This document shows positions 33,092-43,542 of a stretch of DNA of 64,000 bases, one piece after another. Every line of letters starts with the position of its first letter. Position 1 is the stretch's first letter. The DNA is from Alphaproteobacteria bacterium HGW-Alphaproteobacteria-18 (GTDB lineage: Bacteria; Pseudomonadota; Alphaproteobacteria; Caulobacterales; Hyphomonadaceae): assembly GCA_002841155.1 (NCBI GenBank), contig PHEH01000001.1, positions 1 through 64,000 on the forward strand, given 5' to 3'. A program made the translations under genes and the position numbers. The notes beneath the pieces were generated by a model, which did not search any database, was not told where the DNA came from, and worked only from the letters and a program-made list of their open reading frames with translations.

Positions 33092-34411
33092 TTGCAGGGC
33101 GTCCCTGTAGGCATTTTGCCTGTTGTACCAGAATGGGAGCAACGGACTTTGGGTGGTCCGCTTCGTACATCTGCAAAGGGACTCGAGCTGATCAAGGGCT
33201 TCGAGGGCTTCCGGCCGCGCGCAAGCCGGCTGCCGGATGGGCGATGGATTGTGGGCTATGGCCATACGCGCACCGCGCGGCCGGGCCTTCAGGTGACCCC
33301 GCATGACGCGGAACTGGTGCTCGCCCATTCCGATCTGCCGCTGATCGAGCAGCTGATCCAGGATGAAGTGCTCGCCCCGCTGACCCAGAACGAGTTTGAC
33401 GCGCTGGTCTCCTTTGCCTGGAATATCGGGCCGGGGGCGTTCCAGTCTTCCAGTGTATTGGCCAATCTCAATGAGGGCGACCGGTTGTCGGCGGCCTCGG
33501 ACATGTGGCTGTGGCGCAAGGGGCGCGTGAGCGGCGAGGTGAAGATCATCGACGCGCTGGTGCGCCGGCGGGCGGCGGAGATTTCGCTGTTCCTGACGCA
33601 CCCTTCCGGCCCGGCGGCGGTGCCTGGCGCGCTGATCCGGCCGATCCCCGAGGATGGCGGCCAGCCTTTCCCGCCCCCGTCCGAGCGGACGGTCATCATT
33701 GAAGCGCGCGGCGAAGATCATAACCTGCCGCCAAGAACGCGGATTGCAGACAATGCGCCTCAGGCGGCCGCGCGTGCCGTGAGCGAGCGGATTGCGCGCA
33801 TCCTGGGCGAGAGCCCGCCTCCGCCGCCGTCTGCTCCGATCAAGCCCCTGGCGCCAGGCGAGGAAGGCCCGAGCGTTGAGGAAATCACCCGCGCCATTGC
33901 CGATCTTGCCGGGCCGGCGGACGAGCCTGCGCCGCAATCGCCTTCGGGTACCGCAAAAGGCCCGCCGGACGGGATCGAGCGCCGCCGCACAACCCGCCCT
34001 GTTCAGACCGGCGCAGCGCCCGCGCCGCCCGTTCAGCCTGTTCCGGCGCCGGTGATCACGCCGCCGCCCGTGCCTGAAGCGCCGCTACCGCCCGCAGAAG
34101 CAGTGATCGTGGACGATCTGGCACCTGTGGAAATCGATGAAAACGGCATTGAGCACGCCCTTGCCGAGGATATCCGCGTGAATGGCAAGGCAGGCGCCGA
34201 GGCGCTTGGCCGCTGGGTGCCGTATGCGTTGCTTTCGGGGCTGGGGCTTGTGAGCCTGGTTCTGGGGGTGCGTGAGCTTATCAGTGCGGCTGCGGAGCCT
34301 GCGCTCTATGACGGCGAAGGCTGGCTGGGGCCGTTGCTGGCGCTGGGCGGCGGGTTCCTGTTTGTGGTGGCCACGTATTACCTTTACCGGGCGATGACAC
34401 AGGACGAGTGA
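33092..34411 (+). CDS. GH24 lysozyme fused to a C-terminal membrane anchor
   Basis: A 439-residue protein. Residues about 30-165 are a T4-type (GH24) lysozyme: LIKGFEGFRP carries the catalytic Glu, followed by GRWIVGYGHT and later NEFDALVSFAWNIGPGAF. Then comes a Pro/Ala-rich disordered stretch of about 200 residues and two membrane helices near the C-terminus (ALLSGLGLVSLVLGV and LLALGGGFLFVVATYYL). There is no signal peptide. A phage-like muramidase tethered to the inner membrane is uncommon; export would need an endolysin-like or unknown route. The start is probably TTG at 33092, uncertain. Confidence 0.83.
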   Translation: MQGVPVGILPVVPEWEQRTLGGPLRTSAKGLELIKGFEGFRPRASRLPDGRWIVGYGHTRTARPGLQVTPHDAELVLAHSDLPLIEQLIQDEVLAPLTQNEFDALVSFAWNIGPGAFQSSSVLANLNEGDRLSAASDMWLWRKGRVSGEVKIIDALVRRRAAEISLFLTHPSGPAAVPGALIRPIPEDGGQPFPPPSERTVIIEARGEDHNLPPRTRIADNAPQAAARAVSERIARILGESPPPPPSAPIKPLAPGEEGPSVEEITRAIADLAGPADEPAPQSPSGTAKGPPDGIERRRTTRPVQTGAAPAPPVQPVPAPVITPPPVPEAPLPPAEAVIVDDLAPVEIDENGIEHALAEDIRVNGKAGAEALGRWVPYALLSGLGLVSLVLGVRELISAAAEPALYDGEGWLGPLLALGGGFLFVVATYYLYRAMTQDE

Positions 34412-34444
34412 GCCGGTGACAGGCAGGCAGGCTCTTGCTACAGA

Positions 34445-35623
34445 ATGGCCATGCTGACGAACACATATCCCTCTCTGAACTTCGATCTCGGTGAAACTGC
34501 GGACATGATCCGCGAGACCGTGAAAAACTTTGCCCAGAATGAAATCGCGCCGCGCGCCGCCGAAATCGACCGGACGGATGTGTTTCCCCGCGATCTTCTG
34601 CCGAAGATGGGGGAGCTTGGCCTCCTCGGCATCACGGTGGAAGAGGAATGGGGCGGCACGGGGCTTGGATACCTTGAGCATGTCGTGGCGATGGAGGAAA
34701 TCTCGCGCGCCTCGGCTTCGGTGGGGCTGTCCTATGGCGCGCACTCAAACCTCTGCGTCAACCAGCTGCGCCGCTGGGGCAATGACCAGCAGAAAGCCCG
34801 CTACCTGCCCAAGCTGATTTCGGGCGAGCATCTGGGAAGCCTCGCAATGAGCGAGAGCGGGGCGGGGTCTGACGTGGTGTCGATGAAGCTGCGCGCCGAC
34901 AGGAAGGGCGACCGCTATGTGCTGAATGGCACGAAGATGTGGATCACGAATGCTCCGGATGCGGACACTTTGGTGGTCTATGCCAAGACCGATCCCGGCG
35001 CGGGTTCCAAAGGCATCACGGCCTTCCTGATCGAGCGGGGCTTCAAGGGCTTCTCGGTGGCGCAGAAGCTCGACAAGCTCGGCATGCGCGGCTCGGAGAC
35101 CGGTGAGCTGGTGTTTGAAGACTGCGAAGTGCCCGAAGAGAATGTGATGGGCCCCGTGGGCGCCGGGGCGCGTATCCTGATGAGCGGGCTCGACTATGAG
35201 CGCGCGGTGCTCTCGGCCGGGCCGACGGGGATCATGCAGGCTTGCCTTGATGTCGTGATCCCCTACATCCATGACCGCAAACAGTTTGGCCAGTCGATCG
35301 GAGAGTTCCAGCTGGTGCAGGGCAAGCTGGCCGATATGTATGTGCAGATGAATGCGGCGAAGGCCTATGTCTATGCCGTCGCCAAGGCGTGTGACCGGGG
35401 CGAGACGGCGCGCAAGGACGCGGCGGGGGCTATTCTGTATGCGGCCGAAACGGCGACGAAGCTGGCGCTCGATGCGATCCAGCTGCTCGGTGGCAATGGC
35501 TATATCAACGACTATCCCACAGGCCGCCTTCTGCGCGACGCCAAGCTCTACGAGATTGGCGCGGGCACGAGTGAGATCCGCCGCTGGCTGATCGGGCGGG
35601 AGCTGTTTGCGGAGACGGCGTGA
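34445..35623 (+). CDS. ivd: Isovaleryl-CoA dehydrogenase
   Basis: A 392-residue acyl-CoA dehydrogenase that oxidises isovaleryl-CoA to 3-methylcrotonyl-CoA, using FAD and passing electrons to ETF. Family hallmarks are [33 protein letters not shown], the glutamate in [12 protein letters not shown] (the position of the base specific to isovaleryl-CoA dehydrogenases) and [21 protein letters not shown]. It is the first step of the leucine branch whose later enzymes lie at 41176, 45822 and 48483. The following hydrolase gene overlaps its stop (GTGA). Confidence 0.93.
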   Translation: MAMLTNTYPSLNFDLGETADMIRETVKNFAQNEIAPRAAEIDRTDVFPRDLLPKMGELGLLGITVEEEWGGTGLGYLEHVVAMEEISRASASVGLSYGAHSNLCVNQLRRWGNDQQKARYLPKLISGEHLGSLAMSESGAGSDVVSMKLRADRKGDRYVLNGTKMWITNAPDADTLVVYAKTDPGAGSKGITAFLIERGFKGFSVAQKLDKLGMRGSETGELVFEDCEVPEENVMGPVGAGARILMSGLDYERAVLSAGPTGIMQACLDVVIPYIHDRKQFGQSIGEFQLVQGKLADMYVQMNAAKAYVYAVAKACDRGETARKDAAGAILYAAETATKLALDAIQLLGGNGYINDYPTGRLLRDAKLYEIGAGTSEIRRWLIGRELFAETA

Positions 35624-36582
35624 GGAAGCGGCGGCGGGGAACTTTCACTGCCGCCGGATTATTGCTGGGCGGGCTGGTTATCCTTTTTGGGGTGGCCGTC
35701 TTGTTTGCGCGGACGGAGGCGCTTGAGCGGCGGGAGTTTCTCGCGGGGCAAAGCCAGATCGCGCTGACGGCTTTCGGGACTGTTGAATACGCTATTGGCG
35801 GCGAGGGGCCGCCGGTGCTGGTGATTCATGGTGCGGGGGGCGGGTTTGACCAGGGGCTGTTGCTGGCCGAGGCGGTAGGCGGGGAAGGTTTCCGCTGGAT
35901 TGCCGTGTCACGGTTTGGGTATCTGCAAAGTCCGATGCCGGAGGATGCCTCGACCGCGGCGCAGGCCGATGCGCTGGCTGAGATGCTGACACAACTTGAG
36001 ATCGAGCGGGTGGATGTGCTGGCAATGTCGGGCGGGGCGCCGCCCGCCTTGCAGCTGGCTGCCAATCATCCTGAACGTGTGGGCGCGATGGTGCTGCTCT
36101 CGCCGGCGCCGTTCACACCGTTTGGCGGGGAAGTGGCGGGGCGGCCAATCCCGACAGCTTTCTATACGGCGCTGGTGGGGAGCGATGTCATTTACTGGCT
36201 GATGCAGAGGCTGGCGCCGGGGACGCTGAAGTCAGCTTTTGATGCGCGGCCGGAACTGATGGCTGAGGAAGAAGACCGGGCGTTTGCCGAACGTCTTGTC
36301 GAGACGTTTCAGCCCGCGTCTGCGCGGCGGGCGGGTATTGAAAACGAAGGCGCTGCCGTCGATCCGGGGGCGGTCTATGATCTTGAGGCGATCGGCGCGC
36401 CGGTGTTGGTTGTGCATGCGGCCGATGACCGGCTGAACCCGGTCGCTGTGGGCGAGGCGATTGCCGGGCGGGTGACCGGCGCAGAGTTCATACGGTATGA
36501 GACCGGCGGCCACCTGCTGCTCGGGCATCATGGGGCGCTGCGGGAGAAGATACCGGCGTTTCTATCGAGCGCCCCAGAGTAG
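35620..36582 (+). CDS. Membrane-anchored alpha/beta hydrolase
   Basis: A 320-residue hydrolase with one N-terminal membrane helix. The fold is seen in [11 protein letters not shown] (oxyanion region), nucleophile elbow [11 protein letters not shown], acid in [10 protein letters not shown] and His in TGGHLLLGH. The GTG start overlaps the stop of ivd in a GTGA arrangement, so the two are translationally coupled. A thioesterase or ester hydrolase serving the isovalerate pathway is possible but unproven. Confidence 0.83.
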   Translation: MRKRRRGTFTAAGLLLGGLVILFGVAVLFARTEALERREFLAGQSQIALTAFGTVEYAIGGEGPPVLVIHGAGGGFDQGLLLAEAVGGEGFRWIAVSRFGYLQSPMPEDASTAAQADALAEMLTQLEIERVDVLAMSGGAPPALQLAANHPERVGAMVLLSPAPFTPFGGEVAGRPIPTAFYTALVGSDVIYWLMQRLAPGTLKSAFDARPELMAEEEDRAFAERLVETFQPASARRAGIENEGAAVDPGAVYDLEAIGAPVLVVHAADDRLNPVAVGEAIAGRVTGAEFIRYETGGHLLLGHHGALREKIPAFLSSAPE

Positions 36583-36585
36583 GCG

Positions 36586-37074
36586 CTATTTGAATCGGTC
36601 TGGCTCTGCGGCGATCAGGGCTTCGAGTTTTGGCATGCCTTCTTTGAGGCCCTTGGTGAGCTGGCCGGTGATGACGCCGCCGAGGAAGAGGGGCGCGCTG
36701 GCCTTGCCGGACCAGTGCATTTCGCAGCCGCCGGGGACGGCCACGACACGGTAGTCTTCGACCGCCGCCGAGACCGGCAGGCTCGACCGCTCAAAGCGGA
36801 AGGCCATGCGGCGGCCTTCTTCCCAGGCAAAGAAGGTTTCCTCGATCACCTGCGGGCCGACTTCCACGGTGCGCGTGGTGCCGGGGCCGAAGGGCTTGGG
36901 GCTGGTCCAGGTGACTTTGGTAATGGGCAGCCACTGCGTCCAGGCCTCCGCATCGAGCAGGGCATTCCAAACCATTTCCGGTGGGAAGGGAAAGCGATGA
37001 ACCACGCTCGATTGCGGGGCGGTGGCGAGGTAGTCCTCAGCGACGGGTTTGTGAGCTTTCAGTGCCTTGGCCAT
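36586..37074 (-). CDS. SRPBCC / START-like family protein
   Basis: A 162-residue protein with the START-like fold of the polyketide-cyclase/SRPBCC family. HRFPFPPEMVWNALLDAEAWTQWLP is the typical opening, and a long C-terminal helix (TKGLKEGMPKLEALI) closes the ligand pocket. Such proteins bind hydrophobic small molecules or assist lipid metabolism. The start at 37074 has GGAG 9 nt upstream. It is convergent with the hydrolase gene. Confidence 0.82.
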   Translation of the reverse strand: MAKALKAHKPVAEDYLATAPQSSVVHRFPFPPEMVWNALLDAEAWTQWLPITKVTWTSPKPFGPGTTRTVEVGPQVIEETFFAWEEGRRMAFRFERSSLPVSAAVEDYRVVAVPGGCEMHWSGKASAPLFLGGVITGQLTKGLKEGMPKLEALIAAEPDRFK

Positions 37075-37200
37075 GACAATTCTCCACCGGCGTGGCCCGC
37101 TCCAAGATGTAGCGGGCAATCACGATCCAGCGCGCACTATAGGCCGTGTTTGCAAGCACCGTCTACGGATTGATGGGGAGATTGGCGGGGTCACCTCGCG

Positions 37201-39168
37201 TCAGCCGGCAGCGAGCAGGGCCTCTGTTTCCTCAGGCGGAACGCTCAGGACCTGGCTGATGACGGTCAGCATCGTACGCTCGTCAATCGGCTTGGAGACG
37301 TAACCGTCAAAGCCCTTGGCGAGGTATTTTTCCCGGTCGCCCTGCATGGAGTCCGCCGTCAGCGCGATCACGGGCACGAGGCGATTGAGGCTGCCCGAGG
37401 TGCGCAGCCGCTTGAAGGCTTCATCACCGTCGAGACCTGGCATGTGGATGTCCATGAGGACGAAGTCGAACGTCTCGCGGCTCATGATCTCGAGTGCTTC
37501 GTTGCCGTCGCGGGCTTCGCGGATGATGATGCCATAATATTCAAGGAAGGAGCGGGCGACGCGGCGGTTGATGCCATTGTCATCCACCACCAGCGCGCGG
37601 CAGCCGGTGAGGCCGGTACGTGCCGTGCGAATAGGCATGTGGATCATGTTGGTGGTATCACCGGCAATGGCGGCAGAGGTATGCGCCAGGAAAGTCAGGG
37701 TAAAGATTGATCCCCGCCCAGCCTCGCTGACGGCGGTGATATCGCCGCCCATCATGCGGGCAAGGCGGCGCGTGATTGACAGACCCAAGCCCGTGCCGCC
37801 GAACTTGCGGGTGGTTGATCCATCTTCCTGGGCGAAGGTTTCGAAGATGCGGTCTACCTTGTCGGCGGCGATGCCGATGCCGGTATCGGAGACATGCATG
37901 ATGACGCGGTAGGCGTCATTCTCTGCGGGCTCGGAAGTGACGACCAGCATCACTTCGCCCTGGCTGGTGAACTTGATCGCATTGGAGAGAAGGTTGCCGA
38001 CACACTGGCGTACGCGCACCGGATCGAAAACGAGGCGCGAGGGGACGCTGGGATCGACGAAGAGGCGGATGCCAATGCCTTTTTCCTGGGCGGCAGCCTC
38101 GTGCAGCTTGAACAGGCCGCTGAGCTTGTGGCGCAGATCGCCCGGCACGGGCGAGAGGTCCATGCGGCCTGCTTCGATCTTGGAGAGGTCGAGGATATCG
38201 TTGAGCAGGACCATCAGCGTGTTGCCGGAATCGAGGATCACGCCGACCTGTTCGGCCTGCGTCTCGGTCAGCTTTCCATGGGCGAGCACCTGCGCCATGC
38301 CGAGCACGCCGTTCAGCGGTGTACGGATCTCATGGCTCATATTGGCCAGGAATTCAGACTTGAGGCGCGTTGCCTGTTCGGCGCGGTTGAGCGCGTCGCG
38401 GAGTTCATGCGCTTTGCGGCGTTCCTCGCGCACATCACGGATATAGGTGATGAACACCATCGCCCCATCTTCGCCCCAATGGGCGCTGGAGGTGGACGCC
38501 TGGACGCGGATCTTCTCGCCTTCTCGGGTATAGGCTTCGGCGTCAGAGATGTGGCGAATGAACTTGCCGCTCTCGATGTCGGAGACGACCTGTCTGCCGA
38601 GGGCTTTGTGGGGCTGGAAGGTCTTGACGCCGAAAACAATGCCGACATCCTTGCCCAGAAGCTCCGCTTCCGAATAGCCGATCAGTTCACAGATGGCCCG
38701 GTTGACATAGTGGATCGTGCTTTCCCGGTCTGTAATGACGATGCCGTGGATCGCATGGTCGCAGGCGGCGCGGGCGAGTTGGAACCGCTTGAGCGCGGTG
38801 TCGCGTTCCTCTGCCAGTTCGGTCACCTCATGCGAGCAGGCCAGCGCCCCGAACTCCGTTGGGGTGATGACAGTCTTCATCACCTTGCCGAGCATTTTCG
38901 CGGCGCGGCCGAGGCCAGTCATGTAGGTGATCGGTTCACCGGTCTCAATCACCTTGATGACGTTTTTTGCCATTTCGGACTGGCGATAGGCGGGATCAAA
39001 CTCGAACACCCGCATGCCCACGACACTGCCGCCTGCGGGGAGGATCGACTCGTTCATCAGGCGGTTTGCATCAATCCATTCCAGGTCAGTTATTGTGCCA
39101 TTCGCGTCGCGCACCGGCGCAATTTCACAAACGACGACAGGTAGCAGGTCGAAGAGACGTGCATCCAT
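37201..39168 (-). CDS. Hybrid sensor histidine kinase with PAS domains
   Basis: A 655-residue soluble kinase. It has an N-terminal PAS-like region (residues about 1-120), a second PAS domain (about 130-250, ITDRESTIHYVNRAICELIGYSEAELLG), and a HisKA with phospho-His in ANMSHEIRTPLNG (about 279). The HATPase has boxes NLLSNAIKF, DTGIGI and GGTGLGLSI, and a C-terminal receiver (about 530-645) has Asp in LMDIHMPGLDG. No membrane segment is seen, so it likely senses a cytosolic signal. No partner regulator or Hpt protein lies beside it. Confidence 0.92.
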   Translation of the reverse strand: MDARLFDLLPVVVCEIAPVRDANGTITDLEWIDANRLMNESILPAGGSVVGMRVFEFDPAYRQSEMAKNVIKVIETGEPITYMTGLGRAAKMLGKVMKTVITPTEFGALACSHEVTELAEERDTALKRFQLARAACDHAIHGIVITDRESTIHYVNRAICELIGYSEAELLGKDVGIVFGVKTFQPHKALGRQVVSDIESGKFIRHISDAEAYTREGEKIRVQASTSSAHWGEDGAMVFITYIRDVREERRKAHELRDALNRAEQATRLKSEFLANMSHEIRTPLNGVLGMAQVLAHGKLTETQAEQVGVILDSGNTLMVLLNDILDLSKIEAGRMDLSPVPGDLRHKLSGLFKLHEAAAQEKGIGIRLFVDPSVPSRLVFDPVRVRQCVGNLLSNAIKFTSQGEVMLVVTSEPAENDAYRVIMHVSDTGIGIAADKVDRIFETFAQEDGSTTRKFGGTGLGLSITRRLARMMGGDITAVSEAGRGSIFTLTFLAHTSAAIAGDTTNMIHMPIRTARTGLTGCRALVVDDNGINRRVARSFLEYYGIIIREARDGNEALEIMSRETFDFVLMDIHMPGLDGDEAFKRLRTSGSLNRLVPVIALTADSMQGDREKYLAKGFDGYVSKPIDERTMLTVISQVLSVPPEETEALLAAG

Positions 39169-39272
39169 GGAGTGATTCCTTGAGAGCCAACCGCTTATTG
39201 TTAACCGAATGATCGGCCAACAAACTTAATGTAGCGTTGATATTACAGGATTTCGGAGCTGGCGCGGAAGGC

Positions 39273-41051
39273 TCAGGGCGGGCAGCACAAGGTGCGGATT
39301 TCGTGATCCTTGAGGACTTCCATCGCGGCCTTGTATCCGGCCTCGACAGAGGTGTCATAGGCCTTCCAGTCCCGCAATTCGATGTCAGGAAGCTCCGGGA
39401 GGATGAGAATATCTGCCATGTCGCGCGGAGTGAGCCGGTCATCGCGGATGGTGGCGGCGCGCATCAGCAGGCCCGCAATCGGCGGCGCAGAGGAAAAGCC
39501 GTGCGTGAGCACCCATCTCCAGAAGCTCATGGGTTTTGCAAACTCTTCCCGGTTCAGGCCATCTGGCAATGCCGAGACGTCTGAGCCGATAACGAAGCCC
39601 TGATGCAGATCGCGCATTGATTCGACCGGGAAATTGTCGAGTACCGCGCCATCGACGAGGATATCATCGCCATCGACAAATGGCGGAAGGATGCCGGGCA
39701 GGGAGATGGTTGCCCGCAGCGCATCACGCAGGCGGCCGCAGCGATGCAGTTTGGCCTGGCCGGTGGCCAGATTGGTGGAGAGGGCAAAGAAGGGGATCTG
39801 AAGATCCCCGATATCGATTTCCCCGAAATGCTCCTGGAGGCGCTGGTTGACGCGCTTGCCCTTGACCATGCCGACGACGGGCAAATTGTAGTCACCCAGA
39901 GGATTTGTCTCGACGAAGGCCTTGCGGATGCGCCAGTCGATTTCCTCATCGCTCCAGCCAATCGCGGCGCAGGCGGCGACGACGGCCCCCATCGATGCGC
40001 CCCCGGCAAAGTCGATCGGGATGCCGAGTTCGCGGATGGCGCGGATGGCGCCGATATGGCTGTAGGCGCGCGCGCCGCCGCCGGAGAGGACGAGACCGAC
40101 AGAGCGGCCGGTCATCACGCGGGCCAGGCGCATCGCGTCTTCGCCATTATCGCCCTGCCAGTGGAAAAGGCGCTTTGCGCCTGCCGCCTGCAACCATTCC
40201 TGTGGGCGCGAAGCGCGCCGTTCTGAGCCCGGATGGATCAGGATCACGTCGATCAGCTTCAGGCGTTGGGCGGGGGAGGTTTCCTCCGGCATCAAAGGTG
40301 TGGAGGGGCGCGCGTCAGAGCGGGCAAGTACCCAGATGCGGTCAGCCTGCCGGGACGCGAGACGGAACCAGGGGGTGGCGCCGATGGCGGCGGTCAGGAT
40401 GACGACGTCATTGTTCGTCTCAAGCGCATCGAAGAAGGCGGTTGGCTTGTTGTCGCCTTCCGTTTCATCGATGATGATGGCGCGCTTGCCAAAGCGGGAG
40501 AGGGCTGATTTCAGCGCGCGGGCGCGCAGTGTCAGGTCGATTGTCGGAGAGGTGGACACAAGGGTGTAGACCTTGGGCGGGGCCTCGGCATTGCGTTGGT
40601 CGCCCCGGCCAAGCCGCCGGAGAATGATGCGGATCATCCCTTCAAGCAGTTCGGGTTCCGATTTCACAAGCATTTTCCAGCCCGCACGGGAGAGGGCGAT
40701 CACTTCAGAGTCGCGCAGGGCGTAAACCGAGCCGGTATGAGGCGCGTCTTCTCCGCCGCCGTCTCCGTTGGCATCGGCCCCGCCAAGGAAAAGCGCCATT
40801 TCGCCAACCGGTTCACCGGGGCGGATATGGCCGACAAAATCCCCCTTTGAGCCGAATGCGCCCAGCGCGCCGGAGAGAACAAAATAAATGGAATCAGCAG
40901 GTTCCCCGGCCAGGAACAGGGGCTGGCCCGCCGGCAGCGCAAACCAGCGTGCCTCCTTGCCCGCCGAGCGCATAGCCCGCTGGGAGACGTCCTTCAGGAG
41001 AGGGATCGTCTTGAGGTCGGGCGTGAAATCCTTACGCAGAAGGGAGAACAT
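39273..41051 (-). CDS. Cyclic-nucleotide-binding patatin-like phospholipase (NTE type)
   Basis: A 592-residue protein. The N-terminal cNMP-binding-type domain (about 10-145) has the FVLSGALGAFG and GEPVGEMALFLGG segments. A middle region follows, then a patatin catalytic domain (about 315-500) with oxyanion GGGARAYSHIG, nucleophile GGASMG and the Asp of VDGAVLDNFPV. This layout matches bacterial relatives of neuropathy target esterase, which hydrolyse lysophospholipids at membranes. It starts 68 bp from the divergent mccB reading frame. Confidence 0.9.
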   Translation of the reverse strand: MFSLLRKDFTPDLKTIPLLKDVSQRAMRSAGKEARWFALPAGQPLFLAGEPADSIYFVLSGALGAFGSKGDFVGHIRPGEPVGEMALFLGGADANGDGGGEDAPHTGSVYALRDSEVIALSRAGWKMLVKSEPELLEGMIRIILRRLGRGDQRNAEAPPKVYTLVSTSPTIDLTLRARALKSALSRFGKRAIIIDETEGDNKPTAFFDALETNNDVVILTAAIGATPWFRLASRQADRIWVLARSDARPSTPLMPEETSPAQRLKLIDVILIHPGSERRASRPQEWLQAAGAKRLFHWQGDNGEDAMRLARVMTGRSVGLVLSGGGARAYSHIGAIRAIRELGIPIDFAGGASMGAVVAACAAIGWSDEEIDWRIRKAFVETNPLGDYNLPVVGMVKGKRVNQRLQEHFGEIDIGDLQIPFFALSTNLATGQAKLHRCGRLRDALRATISLPGILPPFVDGDDILVDGAVLDNFPVESMRDLHQGFVIGSDVSALPDGLNREEFAKPMSFWRWVLTHGFSSAPPIAGLLMRAATIRDDRLTPRDMADILILPELPDIELRDWKAYDTSVEAGYKAAMEVLKDHEIRTLCCPP

Positions 41052-41175
41052 GCGGGGGTTACTTGAATCCTGGCTGGGGCAGCTTCAAGACCTCTAGCAC
41101 AAAAGAGTTTACCAACGGGTGACAGCGCAGCGGCAGACCGTTAATCCTGCCGCAACGAAAAGTAAGGGAGGGCCC

Positions 41176-42783
41176 ATGCCGGTCCTGAAGTCTGCGCTGG
41201 ATGTTTCCGGCGCCAAATTCGCTGCCAATCGCGCCGCCATGCAGGCGCTGGTCGAGGAATTGCGTGCCAAAACGGCCGCTGCCGCCCTGGGCGGGCCGGA
41301 AGACAGCCGCAAGCGCCATACCGAGCGGGGCAAGCTGCTGCCGCGGGAGCGGGTGGAGCGTCTGATTGATCCGGGCAGCGCGTTCCTGGAGATCGGCGCG
41401 CTGGCGGCCAATGGCATGTATGACGGCGAGGCGCCGGGCGCGGGCCTGATCACCGGCGTCGGCCGGGTGGAAGGACGCGAATGCCTGATCGTCTGCAATG
41501 ATGCCACCGTGAAGGGCGGGGCGTATTTCCCGGTCACCGTGAAGAAACACCTGCGCGCGCAGGAAGTGGCGATGGAGAACCATCTGCCCTGTATCTACCT
41601 CGTCGACAGTGGCGGGGCGAACCTGCCTCACCAGTCTGAAGTCTTTCCGGACCGGGAGCATTTCGGGCGCATCTTCTACAATCAGGCGCAGATGAGCGCG
41701 AAGGGCATTCCCCAGATCGCCGCCGTGATGGGTAGTTGCACGGCGGGCGGGGCATATGTGCCCGCGATGAGCGATGAGACGGTGATCGTGCGCAAGCAGG
41801 GCACGATCTTCCTTGGCGGCCCGCCTCTGGTGAAGGCGGCGACGGGGGAAGAGATCAGTGCAGAGGATCTGGGCGGGGCCGATGTGCATGCGCGCCGTTC
41901 CGGTGTGGCGGATCATTATGCGGCTCATGACGCGCACGCGCTGGCCATCGTGCGTTCGATTGTCCGTACGCTGGCAAAGCCAAAGCCCCAGCCGTTTGAA
42001 ATTCAGGCGCCGGCAGAGCCGCTCTATGATCCGCGCGAGATGCATGGCCTGGTGCCGCAGGATGTGCGCGAACCCTATGATGCGCGCGAAGTGATTGCCC
42101 GCACGGTGGACGGCTCGGAGTTCCACGAGTTCAAGAAGCTCTATGGTGAAACGCTGGTCTGCGGCTTTGCGCATATTTATGGGATGCCGGTCGCGATCCT
42201 GGCGAACAATGGCATTCTCTTCTCCGAGAGCGCGCAGAAGGCGGCCCACTTTATTGAGCTGGCCGATCAGCGCCGCATTCCGCTCGTCTTCCTGCAGAAT
42301 ATCACCGGCTTCATGGTTGGCTCGAAATATGAAGCGGGCGGAATTGCCAAGGATGGCGCCAAGATGGTGACGGCTGTGGCAACCGCCAGCGTGCCGAAAT
42401 TCACCGTGGTGACCGGCGGCAGCTTTGGCGCAGGCAATTACGGCATGTGCGGGCGCGCCTACAGCCCCCGCTTCCTCTTCATGTGGCCGAATGCACGCAT
42501 TTCCGTCATGGGCGGCGAGCAGGCGGCCAGCGTGCTCGCCACCGTCAAGCGCGACGGGATCGAACGGCGCGGCGGCCAGTGGAGCGCGGAAGAAGAGCAG
42601 GGCTTCAAACAGCCGATCCGCGACCTTTATGAAGCCGAAGGCAACCCGTATTTCTCCACCGCCCGCCTCTGGGATGATGGCATTATCGACCCGGCCGACA
42701 CACGCCGCGTACTAGGGCTGGCGCTTTCGGCGAGCCTCAATGCGCCGTTTGGCGAGCGGGGCTTTGGGTTGTTCCGGATGTAG
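41176..42783 (+). CDS. mccB: Methylcrotonyl-CoA carboxylase, carboxyltransferase (beta) subunit
   Basis: A 535-residue carboxyltransferase that moves CO2 from carboxybiotin to 3-methylcrotonyl-CoA. Segments [30 protein letters not shown] and [16 protein letters not shown], plus the second half [11 protein letters not shown], are typical of MccB/LiuB and distinguish it from propionyl-CoA carboxylase. The start at 41176 has AAGGGAGG upstream. The alpha subunit is 5.7 kb away at 48483 rather than adjacent, which is unusual but not unknown. A double hairpin follows the stop. Confidence 0.94.
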   Translation: MPVLKSALDVSGAKFAANRAAMQALVEELRAKTAAAALGGPEDSRKRHTERGKLLPRERVERLIDPGSAFLEIGALAANGMYDGEAPGAGLITGVGRVEGRECLIVCNDATVKGGAYFPVTVKKHLRAQEVAMENHLPCIYLVDSGGANLPHQSEVFPDREHFGRIFYNQAQMSAKGIPQIAAVMGSCTAGGAYVPAMSDETVIVRKQGTIFLGGPPLVKAATGEEISAEDLGGADVHARRSGVADHYAAHDAHALAIVRSIVRTLAKPKPQPFEIQAPAEPLYDPREMHGLVPQDVREPYDAREVIARTVDGSEFHEFKKLYGETLVCGFAHIYGMPVAILANNGILFSESAQKAAHFIELADQRRIPLVFLQNITGFMVGSKYEAGGIAKDGAKMVTAVATASVPKFTVVTGGSFGAGNYGMCGRAYSPRFLFMWPNARISVMGGEQAASVLATVKRDGIERRGGQWSAEEEQGFKQPIRDLYEAEGNPYFSTARLWDDGIIDPADTRRVLGLALSASLNAPFGERGFGLFRM

Positions 42784-42788
42784 AAAAC

Positions 42789-42841
42789 CCCTCCCGCCTG
42801 CTGGCGGGGAGGGCTTCTGCGATCTGACCTTCTGTCAGATC
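42789..42841. terminator. Double hairpin terminator after mccB
   Basis: First stem: CCCTCCCGCC (42789-42798) with GGCGGGGAGGG (42803-42813), one base bulged. Second: a perfect 8-bp GATCTGAC / GTCAGATC (42821-42841). They lie between the convergent mccB and the stress-protein gene. Confidence 0.7.
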
Positions 42842-43334
42842 AGAGCTGGATCTGCTTGGATTTTCCAAGGTCTGGCTCTTCATCCTTCATGTTGGCTTTG
42901 GCCACTTCGAACATCACGCTGATGGTCGACTTGTCCGATGCCCAGACGGCGGCGTCCTGGGGCACGAATTTCAGCATCAGCATTTTCGGGTCGGTTTTGC
43001 CGCCGGGATACCAGGCGTCGACCATCGGTCCCCAGAACTTGTCGATGGTGGTTTTGTCATGATGCGGATGAAGCTGGCCGCTGACGCAGGCCTGATAGTC
43101 GTTGTCGATATGGCACATATGGACTTTGCCGGGTGACTTCAGGACCGCCTTGCCGAGCTCGCTGGTATTGTCGGAATAGAAATAGATGATGCCGGCGTCT
43201 TGATCGACCTGCGGCGCCATCGGTTGCATGTGGTGGTCATGCTCGGGCGAACCGAGCATAACGCAGCGGGCACCCTTGATCTCCTCCAGCAGCTGGCGCT
43301 GGGGATTTTGTTCAAACTTCTTGAGATTGGCCAT
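42840..43334 (-). CDS. Pyridoxamine 5'-phosphate oxidase-like general stress protein
   Basis: A 164-residue split-barrel flavin-binding protein of the general stress protein 26 group. Typical features are the first strand CVMLGSPEHDHHMQPMAP, YFYSDNTSELGKAVLKSPGKVHMCHID, and GPMVDAWYPGGKTDPKMLMLKF. Members bind FMN or FAD and are linked to stress resistance; the reaction is unclear. AGGAG precedes the start. Confidence 0.88.
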   Translation of the reverse strand: MANLKKFEQNPQRQLLEEIKGARCVMLGSPEHDHHMQPMAPQVDQDAGIIYFYSDNTSELGKAVLKSPGKVHMCHIDNDYQACVSGQLHPHHDKTTIDKFWGPMVDAWYPGGKTDPKMLMLKFVPQDAAVWASDKSTISVMFEVAKANMKDEEPDLGKSKQIQL

Positions 43335-43542
43335 GTCGGTCTCCTTGCTCTTACAGAGTCCAACGCGGAAGGGGTGTCACTTGTTCCCCCGGAAGCTGGC
43401 ATCATCCGGCAGGAGCTGTTTCATCGAGCTGAGGGAAACAGAACGCGTCCTTCCTTGCGGGCCTGTTCCGGATGTAGGTAGAAGTCCTTATCAATCCGCC
43501 GGACCTTTAGCGCTAAGCTTCGTATTGAAGGGAGGCGGCCTT

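Noticed and set aside
37894-39144. 416-codon plus-strand frame opposite the hybrid kinase
   Set aside because: Shadow of a gene with complete PAS, HisKA, HATPase and receiver motifs.
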